From NCBI GenBank assembly GCA_946699065.1, contig CAMPDV010000088.1, positions 372,001-436,000 of the forward strand: a stretch of 64,000 nt of DNA, given 5' to 3'. The notes under the pieces are model-generated. The model was not told the DNA's origin. It was given only the letters and a program-made list of their open reading frames with translations, and did no database searches. Of the stretch, positions 36,334 to 50,655 are shown piece by piece. This DNA comes from Loxodes magnus (lineage: Eukaryota; Ciliophora; Karyorelictea; Loxodida; Loxodidae). Position 1 is the first letter of the stretch. Every line of letters starts with the position of its first letter. A program made the translations under genes and the position numbers.

Positions 36334-39300
36334 ATTTTATAATTATGGCTGAAAGCTAATTTAAATATATCTATTTTACAACATAATTTAGATAGATAAT
36401 ATAATTAATTATGAATAATACTTTATTCTTATTTATAATAATTAATTTGCCTTCCTTATACTTATATTAGCCTTTTCTTTCTTATATATGAAAAAAGTTT
36501 ATTATTTTATTTTGATAAATAGCTGTTTAAATTTAATTTAGTTGCTCCTTTTTATAATATGAATGTATATAGATTAATTATTTGCATTGAAGGTAGAAAA
36601 GTAAGAGTAATTATAAAGTGATAGTCAAATAGCTTGTAATCATTAAAGAAATTATAAAATAGCCAAAATAACTATTCCTTTAATGTACAAGGATCTATAT
36701 TATTAGATTATCTAATACACATTAAATTAGAGAGCTATAGATTTAGACTAGGATATGCTTTTATGTATATTTAAGAAATAATTTTTTGCTTAAGCAAATT
36801 TAAGCTATTAACTTGTATAAACTGCTACTTATATCAGATTAATGAAAAAAGCTGCTAATGCTTAAAATTTAAAATGATGAATATAAATAATTGATAGAGT
36901 TTAAATTAAAATATCTTTCAATATAAGAAAAAATATAGCAAAATTATAATATCTCTTTATTTTTTATCTAAATTTTAGTAAAATAGAAAAATTCCAGGAT
37001 GATAAATAAAACTTCTTAATCTATTGCCCTAATTTCCCATGCTAATACATCAAATAGAGATTAAAAGTTAAATTATACTCATACTTATAATTATAATTGC
37101 TTAAATATAGATTTAAATGAATGTATATGCTTGTGTGCTTCAAATATTATTAATTACTCTCTTGTTGAAACATTTCTGTTTTAAATCATTTTGTAGATTT
37201 ATCATTGTTTCTTTATAATATAATATAATATAAGATAAATTAAAACAATTATGTTGATAATCTTCTAATAAAATCTGTGTAAAAACGTATTTATTAAATT
37301 TAATTTAAACAAAATTAAATGGTCCAAGAATTTATCTTTACAGTTACTTATATAAATATAGTAATTATATAAAGGTTTTAATTTTTCCTAACTTTACTCT
37401 TTAAGATAAGAACAATTTATTCTAAATCCACACATTTGTTAAACAAAATTTTGTATAGATTCCTAAGTTCTTAATTATAATGTTTTAAATAAATAAAATA
37501 ATAAATAAAATTAGTTAAGTCTATTAATTTCTATTCTTAGCTTTATTTTATTTTAGCCTTTTAAGCTAGCTTTTATTTAACTTGAAGATTTAGGTTATAA
37601 TACCTGAAAGATATATTATTTATATAGAATTTTTCATTGTAATTTTTAATTTTTTTCTTTTAACCAAAATTTTAGTTTTTTTAATTTATTGGTAGAAGCT
37701 TCTTTAAAATATTTGTTGGATATTTATTATTAAATTTTTTAATTTCAACTTGTATTTTTAGGAAAAATTACAATATTAAATTTTAAAATTTAAGTTTAAC
37801 TAAATTATTTATTTATTTATTATAATGAAGCTTGCTTGCTATTTTCTCTTATACCTTATAATACGAGAAGATACTTATTATAACTTTATTATGCAGATTT
37901 ATAAAATATTCCAGCTTAATCCACAAAAGTCATTTTTGAAAGAGTTATTTTATACTTTCTTCAAGTATAAGATACCAACTCATACATAGCTTGGATTACT
38001 CTATAATGAAATTCTCATAAATCATGGCTATCTTAGCAGTAAAGCAATTTAATTTATTTTTAATTGGGTAAGTTAAATTGGAAATTTCCCCTTTAGTTTT
38101 GGCATAGATGCAAGAAAATTGGACTTAGTTTCAAATTGAGATGAAAGAAAAAAAATGTATATATTTTAAATAAGCTTAATAATTATATGTCCTTTAAAAT
38201 ATTTTAAACTTATTTATATTTCACTCCCATAATAGAAACTTCTGTTCTCCGACTTTCTATTTCTAATTCATTATCTTAATCACTCTTAATAATCCTTCTT
38301 TTTAACAATCTGTTAAATTATCTTAAATGAGTATTTCTAATAATTTCTTGTACTTACAATAAAGGAATCTAAATAAACAACTTTTTTGTTTTGCTGTTGT
38401 TCTTTTTCTTTTTTGGTTTTAATTAGATTGTCAAGATTTAAGATAAAACTAGTTATTCTATTTTATATAAATTTATCAAGATTATCTATTTCACTTTAAG
38501 ATATATTTATATATGAAAAGAAAGCTTTTTTAACTTTTTTACTTGCATTGCTTTTATACTGATCAATTTTCTACGACTATCTAAATTTACTATTATAGAT
38601 CTTTCTTTATGAATAAAATGATTATAATTTTTTATTATTTAGCATTAATTGGTCAGTTTAAAATACTAAGATCTCTTATTTATTTAAGAGATTAAAGCTA
38701 AGATTATGTCTGAGAACTTGCTTATAGATTTATTGAGTTATATTTATATCTCAATTTCTGACTCTTTATTTCAGAGTTATATACTTCGCTGATAGTAAAT
38801 TTACTCCTAACTTAATAGCTAATGAAAAGTTTCGAAAAGGATGTGGCTTCTACTAAAAAGCTTAAGGAATTTTTTATAAAGCGATATTGAATACATTACC
38901 CTTATGATAATCATCAAAGAATACTTTTTTATTATAAAAGGTCATAACCTTTGCTACTTGGATTTGGGTTATATGAAGTTGAAGTTTATTAATTCTTTTA
39001 AAGGATTAAAGGATTTGAATTTAATGTAATTGACTAATATAACTATTACTATAAATTGAGATTGCTATCTACTTCTTAGAAATTTAAAATATGTTAATCT
39101 AATTATCTTCGTTGCTCCGTTAAATCTGATAGCTTTGGCATTAATCTCCTTATATACTAGAATATTTTTATGATTTTATAATATACCTTCTATTATTTTA
39201 GCTCTTGCTACCCATTTTATTTCTAAATCTATTTACTCTGTCTGTTCTCTTCTTATTACTGTTACTACTGTGCAAATATTAGTTTTATTAGCTATATTGC

Positions 39301-39449
39301 GCTATAAAATAGGAGGAAAATTTTATGATCATCCTAAGATAATTAAATTGATATAAAGTTTAAGATTCCTTATAAATGTTGAATTTAGCTTGCATATGGG
39401 GCTTGAATAAAGTATTAATATAGCAACTCATTTTAAAAACTAATGAAGT
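36334..39449. other. Region upstream of K2, no assigned gene
   Basis: AT-rich. Minus-strand translation of 38.7-39.4 kb has a protein-like tract (IRREQTEQIDLEIKWVAR and following), but I cannot match it to a family or to the tails of the neighbouring kinases. No RNA gene or mobile element is seen. Confidence 0.35.
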
Positions 39450-40960
39450 TCATCTTCTTTCTTTTTAGCTCGCTTTGATTTTAATTTTTTACGCTATTTT
39501 TATTCTGAACAAATTATTTTCTCTCTTCTTGTTTTCATAAGACGACTCTTGCTCTTCCCAAACTTTAAGTTGGATGAATTTCGATATTTGATTTATTTAA
39601 ATTTGCAAATTGCTGAATATGATTTTATTAAGTTCATTTTTAGGATATTAAATTTAGCTTTATAGTGGAACTGATTACTTGTTATTATAAGTATATTCTT
39701 AAACATTTTGGCAATAAGCTTGTCTAGGCTTCTACTATAATGGTAAGCTAGCATTTTAAAATAGTTAGAATCGTGTTGGATTATTAATTTTGATATTAAA
39801 CTTAATATATTGGATTTATTTTTTGCTGATAATTTAATTTCGTTATTGTGAAGGGATTAAATAGTCATGATTGATATTTTATTTGATTATATCATTTTAT
39901 AGCTGCTATTTTTTTAAAATTCCTTAGCTTTCTTAATAAATTCTTCAATTCATCTGCTATCCTTTTTATATTCACATATGCTTTTTTATTTCTGAAATAC
40001 CCTATCGCTTTTTATGTCTTCGCATAATATTTTAAAAAGGTTTTGCCTCTTGGAATTTTGTAACGTTTCTAACTTAATTTCAAATGACAAGTAATTCTTA
40101 AAATTTTAAAACTTATTGTTATATTAAAGAATTCTCCAGAATATCATACATAAAAATTATGAATGCTCAAAGTTCTGCTTTAAATTATAGCCTTATCCCC
40201 TAAAAATTTTAGAAGCTTAATATTTGGAGTTCCTTATTAGTTTTTTGATCAATTCATCAACATATGGGACTTTGACAATGTAAAAACAATAATTTTCAAA
40301 ATTATATCTTATCCTTGCTCAGGAACTAAGATATGCTAAGGCTTCAAGTTTCTATGCATAATCTTCACTATTTTTAATTAATTAATCCCATTTAAGATCA
40401 AGCTGCAAAAGCTTTGCAATATTCTTCCTAAAGCAATGCTTCTAAAGGATTAAATAAATATTTAAATATTTTTCTTTACAATTTTATATAATAATAAAGG
40501 CTATTACTTAGATAAAGGCTTCTTTTTACTCTTCAAAATATAGGTATTTTTTACTTTAATGAAGCATTCTATGCTCTTTATCATATTTCCATTTATATTT
40601 TAATTATTTTCTTATATTTAAATCATCTTTATAACAATTAAGATGTCCTTTAATTTTTCTTAGCTCTTTCTATCCCTTAATACATATTTGAATTTTGCCA
40701 TCTCTTATTGGTTTAGATGAAATATTATCTGTCCATTTTTGTATATAAATTTTATAAGCTATAATTATATAATTTAAGATCTTAATACCTCAAAGAAATT
40801 AAATCAGATGATTTATCTAGTTTTTTAATTATGTTCTAATACACTTTATTCTTTCATTTTAAACTTCTCAGTCATATTTAAAAATAAATCCTTACTTTAA
40901 ACTCTAGTTTTGATGAATTTTCGCTTCCACTCTGTCGTGTTATGGATTTCTCTCTTCCAA
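39450..40960 (-). pseudogene. Protein kinase relic K4
   Basis: Between K2 and K3 on the same strand, the catalytic loop survives as HRNLKPQHILVPE (about 40320-40356), where K1 has HRDIKPENILID. The catalytic Asp is replaced by Asn. A GQDIILKI and LSKS tract follows, equivalent to GDIILKISDFGLSKS, but Asp-Phe-Gly is lost. The equivalent of FAAQI appears upstream (CKAFAA) in another frame, and the Gly-Thr-Pro motif is followed by a further frame change. A Lys-rich helical tract lies downstream like the tails of its relatives. I infer a dead fourth member of the cluster. Confidence 0.6.
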
Positions 40961-42320
40961 ATATTATAATAACTTGGCTATCTGGAGCATCGTTTTTTTC
41001 TTTACTTACTCCAGTAGCAGAATAGAGTTATTTCTGGCTTTTCTTTGCATAATTTATTATGGTAGAATCTTTAGTTAAATCTAATATGTCCAAGGATTTA
41101 TAACTTTCATCTCTTATTACATAGAATCATTAATAAGTTATATAATGAGATTTAGAATGCAAGTTTGTAATTGTTAAATTAGAATCTTCTAGAGTCCAAA
41201 CTTTTAAGAAGAAATATTATTTTCCTGCCTAGAACTTTATTAAATACTTTTTAATTTCTTTGCACTACTAAAAAATAAATAAAGCTCTTTTTCTTTATCT
41301 GACTATTTTAGTCTCTAGTCAAAATTGATTTTAATAGTTTCTTTTGTAAACCAAAATAGTAAGAAACTAATTTATATATAATGAATAGAAATGCTAAAAT
41401 AGAGATTGATCTAATTTTATCAGCATAATTATTCTATTAATCTAAAGTTCTTTAATATCATGATATATCAATCTATCAGATAATTATTTTACTCTGTTAA
41501 AAACGATTAAGTTTCATAAAATACTTTAACTGTTTTTTCAGCATTGATATTTAACCTTAGAAAGGCTTAAATGATCAAGAGAGTATAATTTTTAAGTTCT
41601 ATTTAACTATTATGCTTTACTTATTTTAAGTGTAAAATGCTATAAGTGTATAAAAGGATTTCTCTTGATTGAAGTTAACTTCAAAATTCTTATTTACTTG
41701 GAATTTTTTTAATCTTTATATAGAAAAATCCTTATATTCCTCCTCAAAAGTTTAAAGATTTAGCATCTTTTTAATATCTAAATTATTAGCTCACGATCAT
41801 GTATTAAACATCTTCAAATTACTAAGAATTTTAAAGGTTAAGTTAAAAAGTTCCTTATATGTATTTAAAATAAGCTATACTTATTATGTTTAACTAACTT
41901 AAGTCTTTAGAGCTGAAAATTATTATAAAGTTTATCTATCTAGTTATGTAGCTTTAATTACCTTATTAGCAACATTTATAACTATATCTCTTTATACTTT
42001 ATCATTTATCTGGTCTTTATATATGACTATTGCTTGTCTAAGCATCACTACTTCTTACTTTTAGCAAAAAGACTAAACTTTCTTTCTTAATTTTCTTTTA
42101 ATCAAATATAAAATATAAAAATAAAGGATTAGAAGTAGAGGAAATTAATAGTACAGAGTTAAAAGCTTAATATTATGAAAATTATAGAGATGAAGGTATA
42201 AAAGGGATAGAATAATAGTCTAATCAAAAGAGATAAATAAAGATTATTAATAAAATTGCTTTCAGTATTAGATATACTTTATTGAAAATATTCTTTAAAT
42301 TAATAAACATTTTAGCAAAA
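40961..42320. other. Spacer between kinase relic K4 and kinase K3
   Basis: AT-rich sequence holding the K3 3' end and whatever remains of the relic's N-terminal part. No separate gene is recognised. Confidence 0.4.
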
Positions 42321-44039
42321 TTAAAGCCTAAAATATTGATTGTTTGCTTATTTTTAGTTCCAATCAATTACATATTTTTTCCTTTTTATCCTTTCAGTCA
42401 GAATTTAAGCTATCTTTTTTATTCTTCCCTTAGTTTGTTTGCTTATATCTTCATTTATAAATTCTTCGAGTATCTTTTTTTAATAAAACTGCATTTTGAC
42501 TATGTTTTTTTAGTTTTAGGTTGCTTACTTTTCGTATGTAGCAATTAAATTATTTAACTTAATGAGTAGGAATATAGTTTCCTTTATCGTTAGTTATTTG
42601 AATTCCTAAATAGAGTAAATTTTTCATTATTCTATTTTTTATAACAAAACCTCTTCCATAAATGTTCTTGTTTCTTTTTGTCATTAAATTTGAAAGCTAT
42701 AGCATTTATTTATTCATTAAATCAGAGTTTTTTTGCTATTTTGGTCAAGCAGTTCTATATTAGTTATGTTTGATATTCAATTATTAGTTTTTTATATAAT
42801 ATGAAGCATCTCTAAGGTAGCGAAATATTTTATATAAAGAGCATATTAGAGATTTATGCTAAATTGCTTGTCGATCATTTATAGATTGCTCATTTACTTT
42901 GCTATTTCATTTCTTCCTTAGCATCTTCAAACTTAAGTTTGGATTTATTTTATTAGTTGCTAGGCTTATGAGTTTAAACTCTCTCAATTTTACTATTTTT
43001 ATGTAACTTCAATCTGATTTATTAAGATTTATTATCAATCTTATTTAATTTCATTACTCTAAGACTAGAATTTTAACTAACTTTCCTAAATCTTTATTAA
43101 ATCATAGGGATTCATAAAATGTAGAATACTTTGCTAACTATTTTTCGTGCCTTCAAATTGCTATTTATAAGCCTAATCGATTTGTTCCAATTGCTATTGG
43201 TATTCTATAGAAGTATCTTTTATTCCTTATTTTATCCATTCATGTTCGTACATTTCATCAATACTTTTTCTCCTGTTTTTGTCTACTACCAGTATTTACC
43301 GAAGAAAATCCTTTGCCAAATTTGAAATTTGTATTTAATCTCACTCTATTTCTTTTTAAAATTATTTAACCAGCGTATCAATCGAGTCTGCCATGAAGGG
43401 TAATTTTTCAGTCAATAATTAGAAAATTACAACTCCAAATGACCATAAATCTACCTTAAAATCATAACTATCACTTTAAAGAATTTCAGGAGATGTAAAA
43501 AGAGGAGTTCCAACCATAGTTTTCGCTAAATTTCCTTCATCTAACTTTCTTGATAATCCAAAATCGCATATTTTTAAAAATATGTAATTATTTTGTATAT
43601 GTACCATGATATTTTCAGGCTTTAAATCACGATGTATTATTTAGTTATTTCTGATATACTTTAATCCTGATAGAATTTATGCTGCAAATCCTTAAATCTA
43701 AATTTCAGAGATAAACTATCTATACTTTTGACAAAAAGTCTTTAAATTCCCCCCTTCACAGAGCTACATTACAAGATACAAATTGTTTTGTGTTTCTATA
43801 ATATCAAATAGTTCCACTATATTAGGATGCTAAAGATCCCTCTAAGTTAATTTTTCATTGAGCTGCAATTATCACTAATATTCATCCAGCAATTTCTTTT
43901 ATATCTACTTAACTGCTACCTTAAAGTTTTTCTAATTAGTCACACTCGCTTTGTAAATAACTCCATAACATCCCTATCCAATTTTTTCTTCTAATCGATA
44001 TTTACCCACAGTTTTCATGAGCTAGTTATCCTCTTGCAT
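42321..44039 (-). CDS. ULK/ATG1-like Ser/Thr protein kinase K3
   Basis: A 572-residue frame. Two candidate starts are ATG 44039 (M-Q-E-D-N) and ATG 44018 (M-K-T-V-G-K); the first is used here and the second fits typical kinases of this type equally well. Motifs in order: IGQGCYGVIYKAS, VAVKQ, HRDLKPENI, CDFGLSRK, VGTPLFTSPE, DLWSFG (here Trp is TGG, unlike K1) and MYEHEW. A Gln-rich helical tail of about 280 residues carries many Trp codons written TGA. The stop is the TAA at 42321-42323, after which protein character fades. All catalytic residues are intact. It is related to K1 and K2 but has no conversion patch. Confidence 0.85.
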
Positions 44040-45593
44040 AGATTTTATAATATTATTACTTCATAATTTAGTTATTTACAGCTTTATTATAATATAATTC
44101 CTTTAGTATCACTATTTATTTATAACCATATCTTCATCTAATCTTAAGGAAAATACCTTTATTTATTAATTTATTCAATTAAATTATTATTCACTAGGGA
44201 AACAATCTAGCATAATCTAAGAATTATAAGAATGGAGATTTAAAACTTAAAGAAACAAGTAAACAGGTTAGATTGATATTTAGAACTAGCATACTTATTT
44301 AAATAACTTTGATTCTTAAGTTTATAATCTAGCTACCTAGATATTATATAGTCTAAGCTAGCTCTAATCTCATTATCTTTTTAAAGATATATTAATATAA
44401 ATTTACAATATAAAAGAAATTTACAAGTAGAAGAAATTTTAATGACTACCATTTGAAATAAAGCAAAGCTAAAAGCAAAAAAGAAATTATAAAGGAGAAC
44501 TTAAATAAAAGGAATATATTTGGATTGCATTGTAATTTTTATATTATGCTTATTATAGAATTCAATAGTTAATATTATGCTTAAAACCTAATTCCTTCTT
44601 ATTTTGCTTGCTTTTTATATGAGTTTGTTATTTTGCTTATTTCTTTTTTATTTATCTATTTTAAGATTACTCTTTATAATTAATTTTTCTTAACTTATGC
44701 TAAAGCTTTATATAGAGAGTTTAATATATAAAAAAATTTCTATTTATTTCTCTATTTTATTTAGTTAGCAAACGGATATCTGAATTATTTCTTCTAATGC
44801 TATCTACTAGAAATTAATATATGAAAGAGATTATTTTAAATCTTTTTTTCTAAATATCCCAATTATGCTTATTATGATTACTATATCAATAGCAATGTAT
44901 GAACAAATTGATTTCTATTAGTTGCATTTAGTTACTTTGCCTTTTAAATTTCATTTGCTTTTTACTTTTCTAAAACCTTTAACTAAATTCTCTAATTTCT
45001 AATAGATAATATCTCATAGATAATTATAGTAATCTGGAAAATTTAGAAGGCAAAGCTAAGCATAAAAGTATTTATTTAATCCTTTGATTGTAGGTAATAT
45101 AACTAATAAAAAGGAAACTAAAGGATAGAGATAACTAATATATTTATCAAAGCGAAATAAAAGTTAAGGAAGAATTTACAGGAAAGCTAAAAAAATCTTA
45201 GATAGGTGAGATTAAGCCTGTAGTTCTAAATATATTATTAAACTTATTTTAGATTCCTTGCTAATAGTTTCCCCCTAGCTATTTTATAACTGATAAGAGA
45301 AAAAGGAAAATTCTAAATGCTATGAAAAGTTAATTTAATAACCCAAAAATTAAGAAAAAACTTAAAGGAGTAATTATTAAAAGCTAAATAAGAAAATAGA
45401 TAACTATCTAGTGGATATTATACTTCTATAAGCTATTTTATCTCATTTATTTAAATAATTTTCACTAGATTTTAAATAATGAAGCTTAAAATTAAATTCC
45501 TAAGTTAATTATAATTAAAGAGATAAAGATAAATAATCAGTATGGATTTTAAAGTACCTTAATATATCAGAATCAATCAATTATAATATATTA
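44040..45593. other. Intergenic region between kinase K3 and the kelch gene
   Basis: K3 and the kelch gene are divergent, so this 1.5-kb AT-rich stretch should contain both promoters. No recognisable motif, gene or repeat is seen. Confidence 0.4.
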
Positions 45594-46676
45594 ATGTCGG
45601 AAAATAAAAGCTAGAAAATAGCTAAGATTCTGTTTCTTAGGAGATTCAGAAATTAGGCAAAAGCATAGTCTAAATTAGAACTCTATAACTTTATTCCGCT
45701 AATGGTGTAAAAATACGAAATATTTCCTAACTATTGTAATTACGAGAGAATCGTTACAATGGTAAAAAGGAGCAAAATACTGAGAGAATATAATCCATAT
45801 ACTAAATCTATTAAAGAATTTACAATTTAGGATGATTTGGGGGTTTCGAGAGGTTTTACTCTAAATAGTTTGTATAATGGATGAATTTTGGTTGTAGGAG
45901 GATCAGATGATCCTTATGGAAACGACTTATCATAGGCTAATTTAGCAAGAATCATTTAAAATAGTTTAAAGACAAATAGATTTGAATTAATATACCCATT
46001 CTAATCACATGCGTGTGCTGTTATTAAAGAAAACGCCTATTTATTTGGCTCATACGATAAAAAGCACAGTGATTACGCTTTGAACTTTAATTGAAAATTA
46101 GGAACTTAAATCAAGTTAGCTCCTATGCCCAATTAAGTTGACCGCCATTCAGCCTGTGTAATAAATTCAAACCTTATAATGATATTTGGAGGCTGCAATG
46201 GAATGGGATTAATAAGCGAGTATACAATAAGCACAGATAAATGAAAAGTCATTGATGCTAAATGTAGAATTCAAAATTTTACTTCATATTTTGTAAAGGA
46301 ACTCAATAAAGTAATATTCTTTGGAGGGAGATTTCAAAGCAACTAAACTAGTGGGTTCAATTTGTAAGACTAGAAAGATGAACTTATTTCCAACTAAATT
46401 TTCGATACACACACTCGCTTTGTTACTACTACTCCAATTCGAAGAAAAAATAAAATATACATGTGAAATTGTTACGCGATATTATACATTTTTGACATCT
46501 AAAAAATGAATTTTGAATCTCTAGAAATACTTAATAACGATGTTCATATGCCTTAAGAAGTAAAATAGAATTTCGTTTAGGGAACTAGTTAGATAATATT
46601 TTGAAAGAAATGGAAAAACTTAAGTTAAATAATTCTTTATGATTTACTAAGGCTTAATAATTTATATTATATATGA
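45594..46676 (+). CDS. Kelch-repeat propeller protein
   Basis: A 360-residue frame with kelch blades. Typical double-Gly or Gly-Phe turns followed by Tyr and Trp positions are seen: GWILVVGGSDDP, AYLFGSYDKK, LIMIFGGCNGMG with EYTISTDKW, and VIFFGGRF. The blade Trp in STDKW and in GWILV is TGA, as kelch repeats require. About four to five blades are present, so the propeller is either short or completed by degenerate blades. Kelch proteins usually act as protein-interaction platforms; no BTB or F-box partner domain is visible. The start is the first ATG giving a continuous frame, and the first 60 residues are less certain. The end is set at TGA 46674-46676 for lack of protein character beyond. 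A damaged relative lies at 11.1-12.1 kb. Confidence 0.75.
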
Positions 46677-49210
46677 ATAAACAATCTTAAAAATAAAATA
46701 TTTCTATTATATTACATTAAACATTTTAATTTACTACTAACTAGATAAAGGTTATGATCTGTTCAGAAGTTCTAATTAAATTTATTAATAGTTCATTATT
46801 AATGATCTATTTGGAATTAATTGAGGAATTTTTAAATTTATTTATATATTTCTAATTTTACATATGGTAGAGAAAAGTAGAAAGATATATTTAACTGTAT
46901 GAATCAAATAAAGACAGGATTGAAGCAAGAATTATCATACTATCGTTGTAAAAAAGTTATTCTTTATAATTTTCAAATACTTAGAAACCTAGAAAGTCAT
47001 TAAACTAAAAACTAGCTCCTTAAATATGTATCATGTTTAATGAAAATTTACAATTTTTATTATTCATCCTTCCTTACTGTTTGTTTAGTTATTTTTTTCG
47101 CTTTATATTAAATTAATAGCTTGAAATTAAATTTATTGCAAATATAAAGATCTAATTTATAAATTAAGTTAAGTTAGTTCTTATATGTATTACCTTTTTT
47201 AAAGAGTTTAAGTTCTATCTAAAATATTTCTTTTTAAGTTTGATATTAACTAAAATTGTAGCATATTAGGAAAGTTATATTTATGAAAATAGCTATTATT
47301 ATCTAGCTTAAACTTAATCAATTCTATTTTAGTTTTTTCCTCAATTTTCCATTTTTCCTTGTTTTAAATAATTCTGAAAGGAATAATTTTTAATAGCTGA
47401 TCTAAAAAAGAGTAAAATACTATTTTTTATGATAATTGATAAATGACTCTTTAGCTTAAGCTAGAAATAAGAATTTAACTAGTTAATAATTAATAAGAAA
47501 CTTAATTATAATAAAAGTATTTATGTATCATCAAATTATTAAACATAATAAACGATTCTCTTTAATTAGGAATAGATAAGTTATAAGATTTAGGAACTTT
47601 TGAGTAAAATTTTTATGAATAGATTAGAATAATAATAGTCTAAGCTATCGCTTAGCTGCTATAATAAAAGTCCTATCTAACTATAGCATATTAAATTTAT
47701 TTATGAAATGTATTATTTTTCTTTAAAATCTTGAAAAATATCTTACTCTGCAAATAATCTCTTTTAAAATTATTTTTCAAAGCATTTTACTATGAAAAAT
47801 AGCTAAGTTAAAGCATGAGTCAATAGTATCATTAATATTACCATATTAAAATAGATATATAATTATGATATCTTTCTAAAGCTTCTTGATATAATCGTTT
47901 TTGCGAGGAATATCATATTAAAGTTTATAATTTTGCCTTATATCAATTGCATTATCTTTATATACATTTAAAGATAAAATATAATGAAGGAAAGAAAAGT
48001 TATAAGTATGATTGAAAAATATTCTTAATTATATTAATTTTTTAATTATTTTTACTATTAAAATGTACTTAAAATTTAGAGATATTAAGAATAATATTTA
48101 CTAAGTCTATTTTAAAATCTCTTAGTTAGTGAAGCATGAAGATTGAAACTTTTTAATATTTGGCACTTTTAATGGGTCTATAAAATGAAATTAGAAGGAT
48201 ACAAGAAAAATTTCCAGTTATTCATAATATATGCTTGCTTAATCAGTCTAAATTCCTTTAATTTTTTATGGTTGTGGTTTAAACTCATTGGTATAATTTA
48301 GCCTCTTTTAATATTTGATTGAGCTATATGAGTAAATAATACAAAGAAAAAATAATATCTAAATTAAATTTTAAATACTTAATTGAGATAAAGATTAACT
48401 TTAATTAAAGCTTTTAAATTAGATCCTATTATAAAATTCATAGATAAGAAAAAGTCACCTTCAAAATATTTCACACTAAAGTGAACTTTATTACATTTTA
48501 TCCTTTAGATTCTCTTACTAATAATTTTATAGTTCATATATATGATTTAATGAGATTTTTCTTAGAATCAAATTGTAATAAAATACCTAAAAAAATGTTT
48601 CTGATATTATAATATTTTAAGTTATAAACACTTTAAAAAATTTATAAATATATCATATTGTTAAAAATAAATAAATGCATTTTGGCAGGCAACTAATAGA
48701 ATTATAAACATTTCTTAAGTGAAAATTTAATTTAAAAATATAGAAGAATGCTAATAACTTAAGAAAAGTACTTGTTGCACTCTTAGGTCTTAAGATTATT
48801 AAGATTTGTGAATTTGGATATTTCATTGAGTTAGTTTATTCTTCAGAAGCAATTTATTTTCTTTATTTGTTTTTCTTTTAAAACATTTAATTTTGATAAA
48901 TAATATATAAATCTTCATATATAACTTATTTTATTTCTAAATTATCTAAAATAGTCTAATACATTTTTTTAGGACACAAAATATTATAACCTACCTCGTC
49001 AGGACTATATGAAAAATTTAAATTTTTTTTGTGTAGATATAAGAGAAAAAATATTCTTTATTTGAAAAATGACTGCAAGTACTTATCTCAACTACTTAAT
49101 TTCTTTAAATAGAATTGCTGCACTTTTCGTCTTGACACTTGAATTATTTCGAGTTTTTTAATTATTTTTCATTCTCAAAACTACAAATATTAAATATTTA
49201 AATCAATATC
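46677..49210. other. Unassigned AT-rich region
   Basis: No gene, RNA or mobile element recognised. Pure AT-rich sequence with short homopolymer runs. Confidence 0.4.
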
Positions 49211-50030
49211 TTACACCTCACTTGGAATTTCTTCTTCATTATATTTTTTTCTTTATTTATTTAAACTTTTTCTATTATTCGATTTCTCTATAATAATCTA
49301 TGATTTATTATTAAATACTAAAGCTTTTGATATTTTACATGGTATATTATTCCAAATTGAATCTGTTTATTCTTTAAAAGGAAATTTCTCTTAGTTAAAC
49401 TTCTCATTTCTGAAATAATCTATTTCCATAAACTTATATCGTGCATATCCATCTGCTTAAGATATTTTAATAAGATATACTATATCATAATAACCAGGCT
49501 TATATAATAGAAATAAGATTAGTTTTATTCCACTTACATTCCGCTATTCTAATTTTGCTGTACTATATAGTTTCTATCAAATTTCATAGGCTAAATTTTT
49601 ATTTTTTTAATTATTTATAGAGAACCAATTACTAAATTTTAACCCCTTTTAGCCATTTTTATTATATTTGTAATTTATTCTCAAAAATTAAAGCAGAAGT
49701 TTAATAAGAAGCTTTGTGCTATTCTAAGAAATTGGCAATTAGTACTTTTATTTCCCATACTAGACTCCATCGAAAATACTTAAATGTTCTCAGCTTCTAC
49801 CAAATCTTTGATTTAATACAAAATTTACATAAATTAGCCTGTTTTAAACTCTAAAAATAATCTTTATTACTCTTAAATCAACAGATAGAAAATCATCTTC
49901 GAATTAAATCAAATAAGCAATATTCTATCTGCTATTAAGACTTTACTATTAGCATGCTTAAAAGTCTATCGCTTTATAAATCCTCATTTAAAAGGATTAA
50001 TTCCATATCTATATACATATAAGTATACCT
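49211..50030 (-). pseudogene. Otubain-like deubiquitinase relic
   Basis: Minus-strand pieces match the otubain (OTUB, peptidase C65) plan in order. A helical tract (SVDLRVIKIIFRVQNRL) corresponds to the VVYLRLLTSGYL part of otubains; then comes IQVFSMESSMG with NCQFLRIAQSF, matching the VEPM...DH...IALAQAL block; and finally LFLLYKPGYYDIVYL matches LLYRPGHYDILY. The catalytic His of that last motif is Tyr here, and where the DGNCF active-site Cys motif should lie I find only YGINPFKW. The pieces are in different frames. A C-terminal extension of about 90 residues rich in charged amino acids follows, ending at TAA 49211-49213. I infer a decayed, inactive copy. Ubiquitin removal would be the ancestral role. 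Confidence 0.5.
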
Positions 50031-50655
50031 TTATCCCTCTACTTAATTTAATCTTATTTACACTCTTTTATTTTGATTCTTTTATATTTATTTAGATTAT
50101 AAAATTAAAAAATTAAACTAAGGCTATTAAGATTAACTAATTAACTTAAAAAGTAGGTTTCTTTAGATTAAGCTTTAAGATAATAAAGTTTGACTAAAAG
50201 TGTAATATTAGATGAATAAGGAGTATTAGATACAGATAATTAGCAAGCTATTTACATTTTCAATTTAATCTATTTTATAGCCTACATTCTAATAATTTAG
50301 GTTGTAATTTAATAATCACTAAGTAAATAACCAAAAAGCCTATTATATAGCATACTAATATCTTTATTCGTTATATTTAATTATTAGTTAAAATATTATT
50401 TTAATAAATTGCTCAAAGAGAAAACTCAAATATATTGCATCTTTTTATAGTGAATACTTATATATTTAATAAATTAAATATTTGTGGTTTTAGGGGGATA
50501 TTTTATAATTTATGGAGTCTTTTTTAAATGAATACTCAACGCTAAATTTAATAAAGCTTTAATTCTTTAATGAATATATTTAAAGAGTTTTTATGTAATA
50601 AGATTAATAGATCTAGGATATTTATAGTTAATTATTAATTTATTTATATAAATTT
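50031..50655. other. Spacer downstream of histidine kinase 2
   Basis: AT-rich and holds the kinase 3' untranslated region. Nothing else recognised. It is not similar to the sequence downstream of histidine kinase 1. Confidence 0.4.

Noticed and set aside
42282-43325. Plus-strand open stretches of hydrophobic composition
   Set aside because: They are the antisense of the Gln/Lys-rich tail of kinase K3.
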